Origin: CANLWN01 sp039815505
GTDB lineage: Bacteria > Bacteroidota > Bacteroidia > Flavobacteriales > Flavobacteriaceae
Direction: 5' to 3'
Assembly (NCBI GenBank): GCA_039815505.1
Contig: JBCBZE010000070.1
Span: 1-12,079, forward strand
DNA length: 12,079 nt
Shown: piece after piece, positions 1 to 6,091 of the stretch
Numbering within the stretch: the stretch's first letter is position 1
How the letters are laid out: every line of letters begins with the position of its first letter
Notes under the pieces: generated by a model
What the model was told of the DNA's origin: nothing
Database searches by the model: none
Seen by the model: only the letters and a program-made list of their open reading frames with translations
Position numbers and translations under genes: made by a program

Positions 1-326
1 CCCATTACAATAAGATCTATTTCCTGTTCTTCCGCTACCTGGTTGATCTCATTGAAAATTTTATAGTTTTGAACTATCTGGGTCACCTCAATATCCTTAA
101 GGTATTCTTTGTCCAAAAAGGTGGAAAATCTTTCCTTCACCAAGTTCATATAATAGCGCGCTTCCTCCATCTCTTGGGTTTCATCTTTCGCCAATATAGC
201 TTCTGAAATCCCTATCATATGTAAGACCGTAAGACGAGACCCTTTTTTTTGGGCGATAATAGCGGCTACCTCAAGCGCATATTCCGAATGTTCAGAAAAA
301 TCTATGGGTACTAATATATTTTTCAC
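1..326 (-). CDS. Universal stress protein (UspA family), 3' end cut by window
   Basis: Reading the minus strand from a GTG at 326 gives an open frame of 108 codons running off the left edge. It starts MKNILVPIDFSEHSEYAL, the typical first beta strand and helix of the Usp fold (compare the common MKKILVPTDFS start), and continues with IIAQKKGSRLTVLHMIG. The last visible residues, EEQEIDLIVMG, match the conserved strand just before the family's G-x2-G-x9-G(S/T) nucleotide-binding loop, which would lie outside the window. Usp proteins are cytoplasmic, bind ATP or act as dimeric stress factors, and are induced by starvation. The gene begins 20 nt after the hpf stop on the same strand, so co-transcription with hpf is likely. 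The GTG start is chosen because the conserved N-terminus begins exactly there and no in-frame ATG fits. The family call is firm; the cellular role is unknown. Confidence 0.85.
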   Translation of the reverse strand, partial: MKNILVPIDFSEHSEYALEVAAIIAQKKGSRLTVLHMIGISEAILAKDETQEMEEARYYMNLVKERFSTFLDKEYLKDIEVTQIVQNYKIFNEINQVAEEQEIDLIVM

Positions 327-346
327 TATCGTTATTTTTTTGAAGG

Positions 347-646
347 CTAATAGGGTCTAAAAGTTTGTTTGCGTTTCCTAAGCTGCCTTTCCAAATCGTG
401 TATGGTCTCAACCGCGGCTTTTTCAAAATTATCTTCGTCTGACTTTGCAAAAATTCTAGGTCCCGGTGCACTTAATTCCATTTCACATATTCTTCCTATT
501 CCTGTGGGGTTTTTTTCTAACTTAAAGAGTACATTGGCTTTAATGATCCAATCATATCTCTTGTATAATTTATCCAATTTGTCCGTTACTATTTTGCTCA
601 GTGATTGGCTCGTGGACATTCCCTGATACTGAATGTTTATTGTCAT
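347..646 (-). CDS. hpf: Short ribosome hibernation promoting factor (HPF/RaiA family)
   Basis: The product is a 99-residue protein of the S30AE/sigma-54-modulation family. These proteins bind the decoding region of the 30S subunit and silence ribosomes in stationary phase or starvation. The length fits the short HPF/YfiA class, with one beta-alpha-beta-beta-beta-alpha domain and no C-terminal dimerisation domain. Recognisable segments are the N-terminal strand INIQYQGMSTSQSLSKIV, the strand block around NVLFKLEKNPTGIGRICEMELSAPGPRIFAK, and the final helix EKAAVETIHDLERQLRKRKQTFRP with its basic cluster for rRNA contact. The acidic D/E-D-N-FEKAA turn is also family-typical. The ATG at 646 is the only sensible start. 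A usp gene follows after 20 nt. A Bacteroidota-type -7 box (TAACTTTG) lies a short distance upstream. The family call is firm; I infer the short-HPF subtype from length. Confidence 0.87.
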   Translation of the reverse strand: MTINIQYQGMSTSQSLSKIVTDKLDKLYKRYDWIIKANVLFKLEKNPTGIGRICEMELSAPGPRIFAKSDEDNFEKAAVETIHDLERQLRKRKQTFRPY

Positions 647-668
647 AAGAATCTGGTTTTGTTTGATT

Positions 669-699
669 CAAAGTTAAAACGACCTTATCTCACTAAAAA
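669..699 (-). promoter_or_regulatory. Candidate promoter of hpf-usp
   Basis: On the minus strand TAACTTTG (676 to 669) matches the Bacteroidota -7 consensus TAnnTTTG exactly. TTTT sits 19 nt upstream (699 to 696), where TTTG is expected, so the -33 box is 3 of 4. Transcription would start near 662 and leave a leader of about 16 nt before the hpf ATG. Seen in sequence; activity is inferred. Confidence 0.45.
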
Positions 700-713
700 T
701 GATCATTGTCATT
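695..713. promoter_or_regulatory. Palindromic operator candidate in the hpf/WG divergent region
   Basis: The block holds the perfect 10-bp palindrome AATGATCATT (698-707), followed by a further TCATT. As a 19-mer it agrees with the classical Fur box GATAATGATAATCATTATC at 12 of 19 positions by hand count. It overlaps the -33 region of the hpf promoter candidate, where a repressor would act. AT-rich palindromes arise by chance, so a metal-regulator site is only a suggestion. Confidence 0.25.
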
Positions 714-716
714 TTA

Positions 717-740
717 AAAGTAGTATGGCCCCACTACTTT
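717..740. repeat. Inverted repeat AAAGTAGT-N8-ACTACTTT
   Basis: Two perfect 8-bp arms (717-724 and 733-740) flank the 8-nt spacer ATGGCCCC. The repeat lies 37 nt before the start of the plus-strand WG-repeat gene and contains TACTTTAG (735-742), a 7-of-8 match to the TAnnTTTG promoter element on the plus strand. No T-run follows it on the plus strand, so an operator fits better than a terminator. No regulator is identified. Confidence 0.4.
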
Positions 741-777
741 AGCTTGTGGAAATGGAAAAACAACAAAACGTAAGAAA

Positions 778-1401
778 ATGAAAAACATGTTTTTAGTAAG
801 TCTGATGATTTTAGTTACACCGATTTCAGCTTATTCACAATCCGTTAAGGCAATAGATGAAATAGCTCCCTTTAACGAGGGATTAGCAGCTGTTAGAAAA
901 GGAAATCAATGGGGTTTTATGGATACGCAGGGGAATCTTGTGATAGATTTTAGAAGCGATTTGGTATGGAATAAAGAAGCCGATATCTCAAAAAAGGATG
1001 TTGAAGCCATTCGCTATCCCATTTTTAAGGATGGCATGTGCCTGGTACAAAAAATAGAGGATGAAATCCCGGTTTATGGATTCATAGATACAAAAGGTGA
1101 TTTGGTCATTGAACACCAGTTTTTGAATGTTTCCCAATTTAATAATGGGTATACCACAGGTGTAGTCTTTGAAAAAGTATTTCGAGGGAACAACGAGTTT
1201 AATCTAAAAATCTATGATTTTAAGTTTCATGATGTTTTGATGAACACCTCTGGTGAGATAGAAGAATTTTTTGATAGACGATACCATATCCAAATGACCA
1301 AAAGAAGGTATGAGCTTCCCTCCTTACATGCAAAACTGCTTTTACCTAATTTAATAGCGGTTAAGGTAAAAGATCAAGGATGGGAAGTACGGAAATTGTG
1401 A
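778..1401 (+). CDS. Secreted or lipid-free periplasmic WG-repeat protein
   Basis: This 207-residue protein is the only plus-strand gene in the window. Residues 1 to about 20 form a signal peptide: MKN, a hydrophobic core MFLVSLMILVTPIS, then AYSQS, with cleavage likely after AYS or AYSQ. There is no lipobox cysteine. Two WG (KWG-type) beta repeats follow. The first is around 30-57 (FNEGLAAVRKGNQWGFMDTQGNLVI) and the second around 82-113 (FKDGMCLVQK...YGFIDTKGDLVI), each with the G-F-(M/I)-D-T-x-G core. Residues 130-207 are less regular but end in KDQGWEVRKL, which may be a decayed third unit. Most WG-repeat proteins carry many more units, so this is a short member. The family has no single known activity; binding or scaffold roles are usual guesses. 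A nine-codon frame (752-781) overlaps the ATG as ATGA, probably by chance. The gene converges on the aspartoacylase-like gene. The function is unknown. Confidence 0.8.
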   Translation: MKNMFLVSLMILVTPISAYSQSVKAIDEIAPFNEGLAAVRKGNQWGFMDTQGNLVIDFRSDLVWNKEADISKKDVEAIRYPIFKDGMCLVQKIEDEIPVYGFIDTKGDLVIEHQFLNVSQFNNGYTTGVVFEKVFRGNNEFNLKIYDFKFHDVLMNTSGEIEEFFDRRYHIQMTKRRYELPSLHAKLLLPNLIAVKVKDQGWEVRKL

Positions 1402-1406
1402 TATAC

Positions 1407-1453
1407 GCTTAACAATGGATTTTAGGGCCAGATGTTTAACGGTTAAGCCCTAA
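1407..1453. terminator. Dyad cluster between convergent genes, possible bidirectional terminator
   Basis: Between the WG-repeat stop and the aspartoacylase-like stop are competing inverted repeats: GCTTAAC (1407-1413) with GTTAAGC (1442-1448), TTAGGGC (1422-1428) with GCCCTAA (1447-1453), and the inner TTAAC-G-GTTAA (1436-1446). The position between convergent genes suits a terminator, but neither strand has a clear T-tract after a stem, so confidence is low. Confidence 0.3.
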
Positions 1454-2649
1454 TACCATGGCGCATTTCTATAGGTCCTTTTTCTCGACTTTTTTTCCCT
1501 GTTTTTTACCACTAGATGGGTCTCATCGATCTCTTTACCCCGATAACCAAGTAAGTGAAAGAACGGTTTGGAAAAGAACCGGGCCGTTCCTTTATCCACG
1601 ATCAAGGCATTCCTATCCGGGGATAGCCATTGTACACCGGGCAAACAGGGAAGGATTGTATCAAATTGTATTTTACGCATAATGGAGGACAAGCCCAGAA
1701 AAAAAATCGGGATTTTCCGAATAATGAAGAAGCCTTCGCGGCCCTGCCGTTGATACAACGGCATAAATATCTTGCCCTTTTTATGGGCCAAAATGTTTCC
1801 CCCATTACCTATGGCAATTTCCTGTCCTTTGCTCAAGTGCTGAAAATTGCTATAACCTGGACGCATCACAAAGTTTTCATCTTCCTTTACTCGATATCGA
1901 TAAAAAATCTCATAGAATTCCTGGGTTTTCCCAAGCTCTTGACCAAGCATTTTAAAATATCCCCGGTAATCGATCTCCTTTTTTTTTAAGCTCCCCGTGA
2001 ACACCAAAGTAAGATAGATAAACGCTACATGATTTTGTATGGCCGCCAAATCATCATGTTGTCCGCTTTCATACCCAAAGGCAATATACCCCAATTCGTT
2101 AATGTAACTCAACAGGGGACCCTCCAAGTATTCTTCTATCCCCAAAATTAAAGGCACAGGATATTGCGCAACAAATTTCCTGTTTAAGAGACTATCGTTA
2201 AGCAGGGCAAAAGGAACAGTTTTTCCCGAAGTGGTATGCAAATCCATAAAATAGAACGGACCTTGTTCCTTTTTAAGAATGTTGGTTATTTCATGATACA
2301 GTTCTATTTGTTCTATGCTATCTTTATCCTTTGGTAGCAGTTGATTCTTTAATAGTTTTTTCAGAACTTCTGTGGTCCATAAGCGATTCAGATCTTGTTT
2401 ATGATATCGTACCCCTTTTTCCAATGCCCAAAGATTTCCACTTAGGGCATAGACATTACCTTTGATCTTTAAACCCCTTTTGTTTATTTCATCTAGTGCT
2501 TGGTGCAAAGCGAATATCCCTGCAGGTTCATTACCATGGATCCCAGCAAGGAAAATGAGGGTGGGCCCTTTTTCCATTCCTTGATGGTGACCTATAAATC
2601 GTTCTACTTCTATGGTTCTGTCCAATGCCTTGCTATACACCTTCGTCAT
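1450..2649 (-). CDS. Aspartoacylase/succinylglutamate desuccinylase-like zinc hydrolase (M14 superfamily)
   Basis: This 399-residue protein belongs to the AstE/AspA family of zinc-dependent amidohydrolases, which remove acyl groups from amino acids or related amides. The zinc site is visible as GIHGNEPAG (His38, Glu41) and FMDLHTTSG (His138). DLNRLW (Asn88, Arg89) matches the family's substrate-carboxylate contact, and FGYESGQ supplies the expected catalytic Glu194. The remaining C-terminal half (about 230-399) matches the beta-rich second domain of the family. It ends in a very basic tail (KNREKKSRKRTYR, about 382-395) that the catalytic mechanism does not need. The ATG at 2649 lies inside the end of the upstream GCS2-CBS gene (17-nt overlap), which argues strongly for one mRNA and coupled translation. 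The true substrate is unknown. AstE in arginine succinyltransferase operons has different neighbours, so astE is not assigned. A gamma-glutamyl or N-acyl amide made by the neighbour is my inference. Confidence 0.82.
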   Translation of the reverse strand: MTKVYSKALDRTIEVERFIGHHQGMEKGPTLIFLAGIHGNEPAGIFALHQALDEINKRGLKIKGNVYALSGNLWALEKGVRYHKQDLNRLWTTEVLKKLLKNQLLPKDKDSIEQIELYHEITNILKKEQGPFYFMDLHTTSGKTVPFALLNDSLLNRKFVAQYPVPLILGIEEYLEGPLLSYINELGYIAFGYESGQHDDLAAIQNHVAFIYLTLVFTGSLKKKEIDYRGYFKMLGQELGKTQEFYEIFYRYRVKEDENFVMRPGYSNFQHLSKGQEIAIGNGGNILAHKKGKIFMPLYQRQGREGFFIIRKIPIFFLGLSSIMRKIQFDTILPCLPGVQWLSPDRNALIVDKGTARFFSKPFFHLLGYRGKEIDETHLVVKNREKKSRKRTYRNAPWY

Positions 2650-4510
2650 AGGACCAATCGCTTATATCTTTTTCGGTAATAATACCAATGACTTTATTTT
2701 CTTGAACAACGGGCAAGCATCCAATATCATGGAATTTCATTAATTCTATGGCCTTGCTTATTTCTGTTTCGGGTAGTACGGTTATTACTTCCTTTATCAT
2801 GATATGGGCAACAACCCTATCATCGCCTTTATTGTTGGTGCAGCCAAATGCTTCCATATGACTCCACGTGAGTAATCCCTGTAATTCACCGATATTGTTC
2901 TCTACCGGAATATGATGAACGTTTTTCCACCTCATAATGCTCATGGCCAAGGAGGCCACGTCATTTTCATTTACCGTTAACAATTGGGTGGACATAATAT
3001 GGCCCGAAAGATATGCCGTTTTTTTATGGCCTGGATGATATTGCAATTGAGACCACCGATGCACGGGCTTTTTCGTTTGTTGATACTGGTAAATACCTTT
3101 GGTTAAATGTACAAGGGCATCATCTTGTTTCATTTTCTTTTGTAGGTTACGGTAGTTGGCAATCTGCCACTGGGCACCCGTTGTACCTTGTACCCTTTGT
3201 TCTATTATTCCTAGGTAACGGTTAATATCGGAGCTGTCTATGGCAGCGTTCTTTAGTCCCGAATAGGCGATGGGGAGTAGTTCTTTTAACACCAGATCCC
3301 GCACCGGAACAAGATTCTCCTCCCAGAGCATCATAGAAGCTTTACCAGTTCTGGCCGACTTTATAAAATTACCTTTTACATCCTTAAAATCCATACAATC
3401 GGGCATATGGTCATATTTTGAGGGTCTGCCCATCATAAGTCCTACCCAGAACACAAAATTGGCCATTTCGTCCAACACGGTAGGGCCAGAGGGAATATAT
3501 CTATTCTCTATGCGAACATGTGGTCTTCCCCCTCCTACCCCGTAGCAAGGACGATTCCAGCGGTAAATGGTTCCATTATGTAGATTTAGTGCCTTGAGTT
3601 TAGGAATGTTGCCCTTCTTAATCTCCTCTAGGGAATCTTCGGTACTATCAGTAGTCAACATGACTTCATGATTTGAAATATCATTCTTAAAAATCTCTGC
3701 GATAGAGCCTGTAGCCCACTGATGGGCAAAACTAACCCGTGCTTCCCTATGCTTTAAAGCGTAGGAAGAATTCCGGGTATCTATACTTTGTTGAAAAAGT
3801 GCAATCCTAGTCTCGCTCCAAAGCTCTCTTCCCAATAATAATGGTGAGTTGGCACATACACCAAGAACAGGACCAGAGATGGCCTGAGCCCAGTTATAAC
3901 TGGGGATAAAATCTTTGGGAGATACTTGTAAATGCATTTGAAAGCTGGTATTGCAGGCTTCAAATAGCACGGAATCATGAATAATCGAAAGTTCATCGAT
4001 ACCTCGTATGTGCAATTGCGGATCAGCACCACGCAATTCCTTGATCGCGGTATTAAGAGCATTGTACCTTGGGATAGGTGTCATATATTCCAGATGCAGT
4101 TCGTTTTTGCTTACGGTAGGCAGTATGCCCGTGAGTAAAATCTTATTAGCATGTTTTTGAGCGGCTTTGCCCGCTTTGGCCAACATGTACCTTAATTGTG
4201 ACTCTACTTTGGAAAAACAAGCTTTTTTCAGTTCCACCGGGTCAAGGTTGATTTCCAGATTATAACGCGCTATTTCTGTAGTAAAATGAGCATCATCTAT
4301 GGCTTGTAACACTGCTATACCTTTTTTGGAAGGCCGCCAAGTGTCGGTGACCAAACAAAGTTCCTGCTCTGCCCCAATACGGACGATATCATCTTCAATC
4401 CAGCCATTTTCAAGCATATACTCCAGCGCCTCAACATCCTTAAGCAAATGGTTTATAAATTTTACCCTGGTTTCCACGTCAATGAACTCTTGTACCTGAT
4501 GCACTCCCAT
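2633..4510 (-). CDS. GCS2-type carboxylate-amine ligase fused to a CBS domain pair
   Basis: The product is about 625 residues. Residues 1 to about 430 carry a glutamate-cysteine-ligase family 2 (GCS2, YbdK/EgtA/plant-GshA-like) fold. Visible marks are GAEQEL near 46-51 (the acidic Mg-ATP/glutamate site), NLEINLDP near 84-91, NTSFQMHLQVSP near 187-198, CANSPLLLGRELWSETR near 219-235 (the conserved ANSP-x-x-x-GR motif), and RPHVRIENR near 329-337. Residues about 503-552 and 568-617 are two CBS motifs (HIMSTQLLTV...HIPV and HIMIKEVITV...LPVV...IGIITEKDI). Such a pair normally binds AMP, ATP or SAM, suggesting allosteric control by energy state. GCS2 enzymes join an amino-acid carboxylate, often glutamate gamma-carboxyl, to an amine at the cost of ATP. 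The substrate here is unknown and gshA is not justified. The ATG at 4510 is preferred; an in-frame GTG at 4519 would add three residues. The stop overlaps the next gene by 17 nt. Confidence 0.82.
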   Translation of the reverse strand: MGVHQVQEFIDVETRVKFINHLLKDVEALEYMLENGWIEDDIVRIGAEQELCLVTDTWRPSKKGIAVLQAIDDAHFTTEIARYNLEINLDPVELKKACFSKVESQLRYMLAKAGKAAQKHANKILLTGILPTVSKNELHLEYMTPIPRYNALNTAIKELRGADPQLHIRGIDELSIIHDSVLFEACNTSFQMHLQVSPKDFIPSYNWAQAISGPVLGVCANSPLLLGRELWSETRIALFQQSIDTRNSSYALKHREARVSFAHQWATGSIAEIFKNDISNHEVMLTTDSTEDSLEEIKKGNIPKLKALNLHNGTIYRWNRPCYGVGGGRPHVRIENRYIPSGPTVLDEMANFVFWVGLMMGRPSKYDHMPDCMDFKDVKGNFIKSARTGKASMMLWEENLVPVRDLVLKELLPIAYSGLKNAAIDSSDINRYLGIIEQRVQGTTGAQWQIANYRNLQKKMKQDDALVHLTKGIYQYQQTKKPVHRWSQLQYHPGHKKTAYLSGHIMSTQLLTVNENDVASLAMSIMRWKNVHHIPVENNIGELQGLLTWSHMEAFGCTNNKGDDRVVAHIMIKEVITVLPETEISKAIELMKFHDIGCLPVVQENKVIGIITEKDISDWSYDEGV

Positions 4511-4643
4511 AAAAATCACATTAAGTTACAACGTATTGCTTTGCCCTTATAATTGTGTCCATCTCTTTTCTATCGCCTTGAAACGAGTCTCGGTTCCTAT
4601 TTATTAGGGGTGGCGCATACTTTTAAGATGCTCCAAATCTGCT

Positions 4644-4672
4644 CAAATGTAGTGCTATCCGCCAAGCGGATA
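4644..4672 (-). promoter_or_regulatory. Candidate operator-promoter of the GCS2-CBS unit
   Basis: TACATTTG (4651 to 4644, minus strand) fits the Bacteroidota -7 consensus exactly. The perfect dyad TATCCGC-N3-GCGGATA (4656-4672) lies 4 nt upstream of it, inside what would be the -33/-7 spacer, as expected for a repressor or MerR-like site. No good TTTG is found at the proper -33 distance, which weakens the promoter call or suggests an activator. The resulting leader would be about 125 nt. Confidence 0.35.
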
Positions 4673-4865
4673 TATGATAAATGTCATTCGCTAAAGTGGT
4701 CGTCGTACATGACCGAACGATGGGCTTTATCTAAACTAAAAGAATCAATAATTATATCTAAAAAATTGATTGACAAATAATTAATTGGATTGTAAAAATC
4801 GTGTGGAAGGTTAACTCATTTAACGGTCAAATGTATACAAGCACGATTATTTTAGAAACAATATG

Positions 4866-4880
4866 GGAGAAACCATCTCC
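4866..4880 (-). terminator. Weak hairpin after ackA
   Basis: GGAGA and TCTCC arms with a 5-nt loop lie just past the ackA stop. On the minus strand they are followed by CATATTGTTTCTAAAAT, which is only moderately T-rich. The place is right for ending pta-ackA, but the stem is short. Confidence 0.3.
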
Positions 4881-4886
4881 ACTAAA

Positions 4887-6077
4887 TCAGTTATCGTGTA
4901 CTAAATGAAATGCCTGTTTGGCAATTTCCAATTCTTCATTGGTTGGGATTATCAAAATTTTCACTTTGGAGGAAGCGGTATGTATTTCCCGTAATATTAC
5001 CGATTTTTTTTGATTTTGTACATCATCCAAATCTATACCTAAATAATCCATTTCCGAACAAACCATTTTTCGTATTAGGGCAGAATTTTCTCCAATACCC
5101 GCGGTAAAAACAATAGCGTCCAATCCGTTCATAGCTGCGGTATACGCGCCTATATATTTTTTAATGCGATAGCTGTTCATCTCCAATGCAAGCATACAAT
5201 CTGTATTTCCTTTTTCGGCCTCCGCTTGTATGTCCCTTAAATCATTAAATCCTGTAAGGCCCATCATACCACTTTCTTTGATGAGAAGATTGTTTACATC
5301 TTCTAATTTATACCCTAAGGTCTCTACCAAATAAAAAATAATGGAATGGTCTATATCTCCGCTCCTAGACCCCATAATAAGTCCATTGGAAGGGGTAAAC
5401 CCTAAACTATGATCTATACTTTTACCAGCTGATACCGCAGTTACACTACATCCATTTCCAAGATGGACCGTAATGATTTTGGACATTTTGTTTTGTAAAT
5501 GGTCCCTTGCTTTCTCACTTACATACTTATGGCTTGTACCATGAAAACCATATACCTGAATACCATGCCGGTCATAAAACATATGGGGAAGGGCATACCT
5601 TTTTGCCTTCATGGGCAAGGTTCGATGAAAAGCAGTATCGAAAACGGCGACTTGCCGGGCATCGGGAAAAATTTCTTCGGATAGCACAATGCCTTCTAAA
5701 TTATGGGGATTATGGAGGGGAGCAAGGGCAAAAAGCGCTTTAATTTCATTTTTTACCGTTCTGTTAATCAGGGTAGTTTTGGAAAACGTAGTGCCTCCAT
5801 GGACCACTCTATGGGCAACTACCTCAATTTCACGAGCATCCCTTACGATTCCATGGACGGGATTTAAAAGGGTATCGGCAATTTTTTGTAATCCCATTTT
5901 GTGATCGATCAATTCCAACGTTTCATCCATATCGATGTGAAGTGCGTTACAACGAAAAACGGCATTCTTGGAGCCTACGCGTTCAACAAGTCCTTCCGCA
6001 ACGATTTCTTCCAAAGGCATTGCAATCAATTGGTACTTTATAGAGGAGCTTCCCGAGTTTATGACCAGTACTTTCAT
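4887..6077 (-). CDS. ackA: Acetate kinase
   Basis: AckA interconverts acetyl phosphate plus ADP and acetate plus ATP in the cytoplasm. With Pta it forms the overflow and acetate-assimilation route. The length of 396 residues is standard. All active-site landmarks of the ASKHA-fold enzyme are visible: MKVLVINSGSSSIK (Asn7), HRVVHGG (Arg90), VAVFDTAFH (Asp147), YGFHGTSH (His179), HLGNGCS (206-211), GLIMGSRSGDID (Arg238), FTAGIGENS (324-332) and IPTNEELEIA (the metal-binding Glu at about 381). They line up with the known catalytic set Asn7/Arg91/Asp148/His180/Arg241/Glu384 of the Methanosarcina enzyme. The usual proline after GDID is His here (DIDHSI), a small local change. The ATG at 6077 follows the pta stop by 14 nt, so the pair is one operon with order pta-ackA. 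A complete and ordinary gene. Confidence 0.97.
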   Translation of the reverse strand: MKVLVINSGSSSIKYQLIAMPLEEIVAEGLVERVGSKNAVFRCNALHIDMDETLELIDHKMGLQKIADTLLNPVHGIVRDAREIEVVAHRVVHGGTTFSKTTLINRTVKNEIKALFALAPLHNPHNLEGIVLSEEIFPDARQVAVFDTAFHRTLPMKAKRYALPHMFYDRHGIQVYGFHGTSHKYVSEKARDHLQNKMSKIITVHLGNGCSVTAVSAGKSIDHSLGFTPSNGLIMGSRSGDIDHSIIFYLVETLGYKLEDVNNLLIKESGMMGLTGFNDLRDIQAEAEKGNTDCMLALEMNSYRIKKYIGAYTAAMNGLDAIVFTAGIGENSALIRKMVCSEMDYLGIDLDDVQNQKKSVILREIHTASSKVKILIIPTNEELEIAKQAFHLVHDN

Positions 6078-6091
6078 ATAACTTCCATATT

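Larger units (their letters stand above)
4511..4886 (-). other. Noncoding leader and spacer between ackA and the GCS2-CBS gene
   Basis: No credible gene is seen in this 376-nt stretch. It holds, from the ackA side, a weak hairpin GGAGA/TCTCC (4866-4880) that could end the pta-ackA transcript, GTTAA-N5-TTAAC (4810-4824), a very AT-rich block (about 4740-4795), a 6-bp dyad GGTCGT/ATGACC with one G-U pair (4698-4714), a 7-bp dyad (4656-4672), and an imperfect 17-nt palindrome (4580-4596). Two exact TAnnTTTG boxes read toward the GCS2-CBS gene (TACATTTG at 4835-4828 and 4651-4644). The leader may be folded RNA or may only carry operators; no known riboswitch class is recognised. Confidence 0.5.

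Noticed and set aside
752..781. Nine-codon leader frame with ATGA overlap to the WG-repeat gene
   Set aside because: Too short and too ordinary in composition to claim as a leader peptide; no attenuator hairpin follows it.
1602..1805. Second minus-strand frame within the aspartoacylase-like gene, possible frameshift
   Set aside because: The main frame stays open and family-like from 2649 to 1450, so no frameshift is needed.
2633..4510. Glutathione synthesis gene gshA
   Set aside because: GCS2 family membership does not fix the substrate, the CBS fusion is atypical, and no gshB or gshF partner lies nearby.
4553..4780. Plus-strand 75-codon frame in the gap upstream of the GCS2-CBS gene
   Set aside because: No recognisable motif, overlaps the dyads and both promoter-like boxes, and has no clear start context; it looks like chance openness in noncoding DNA.
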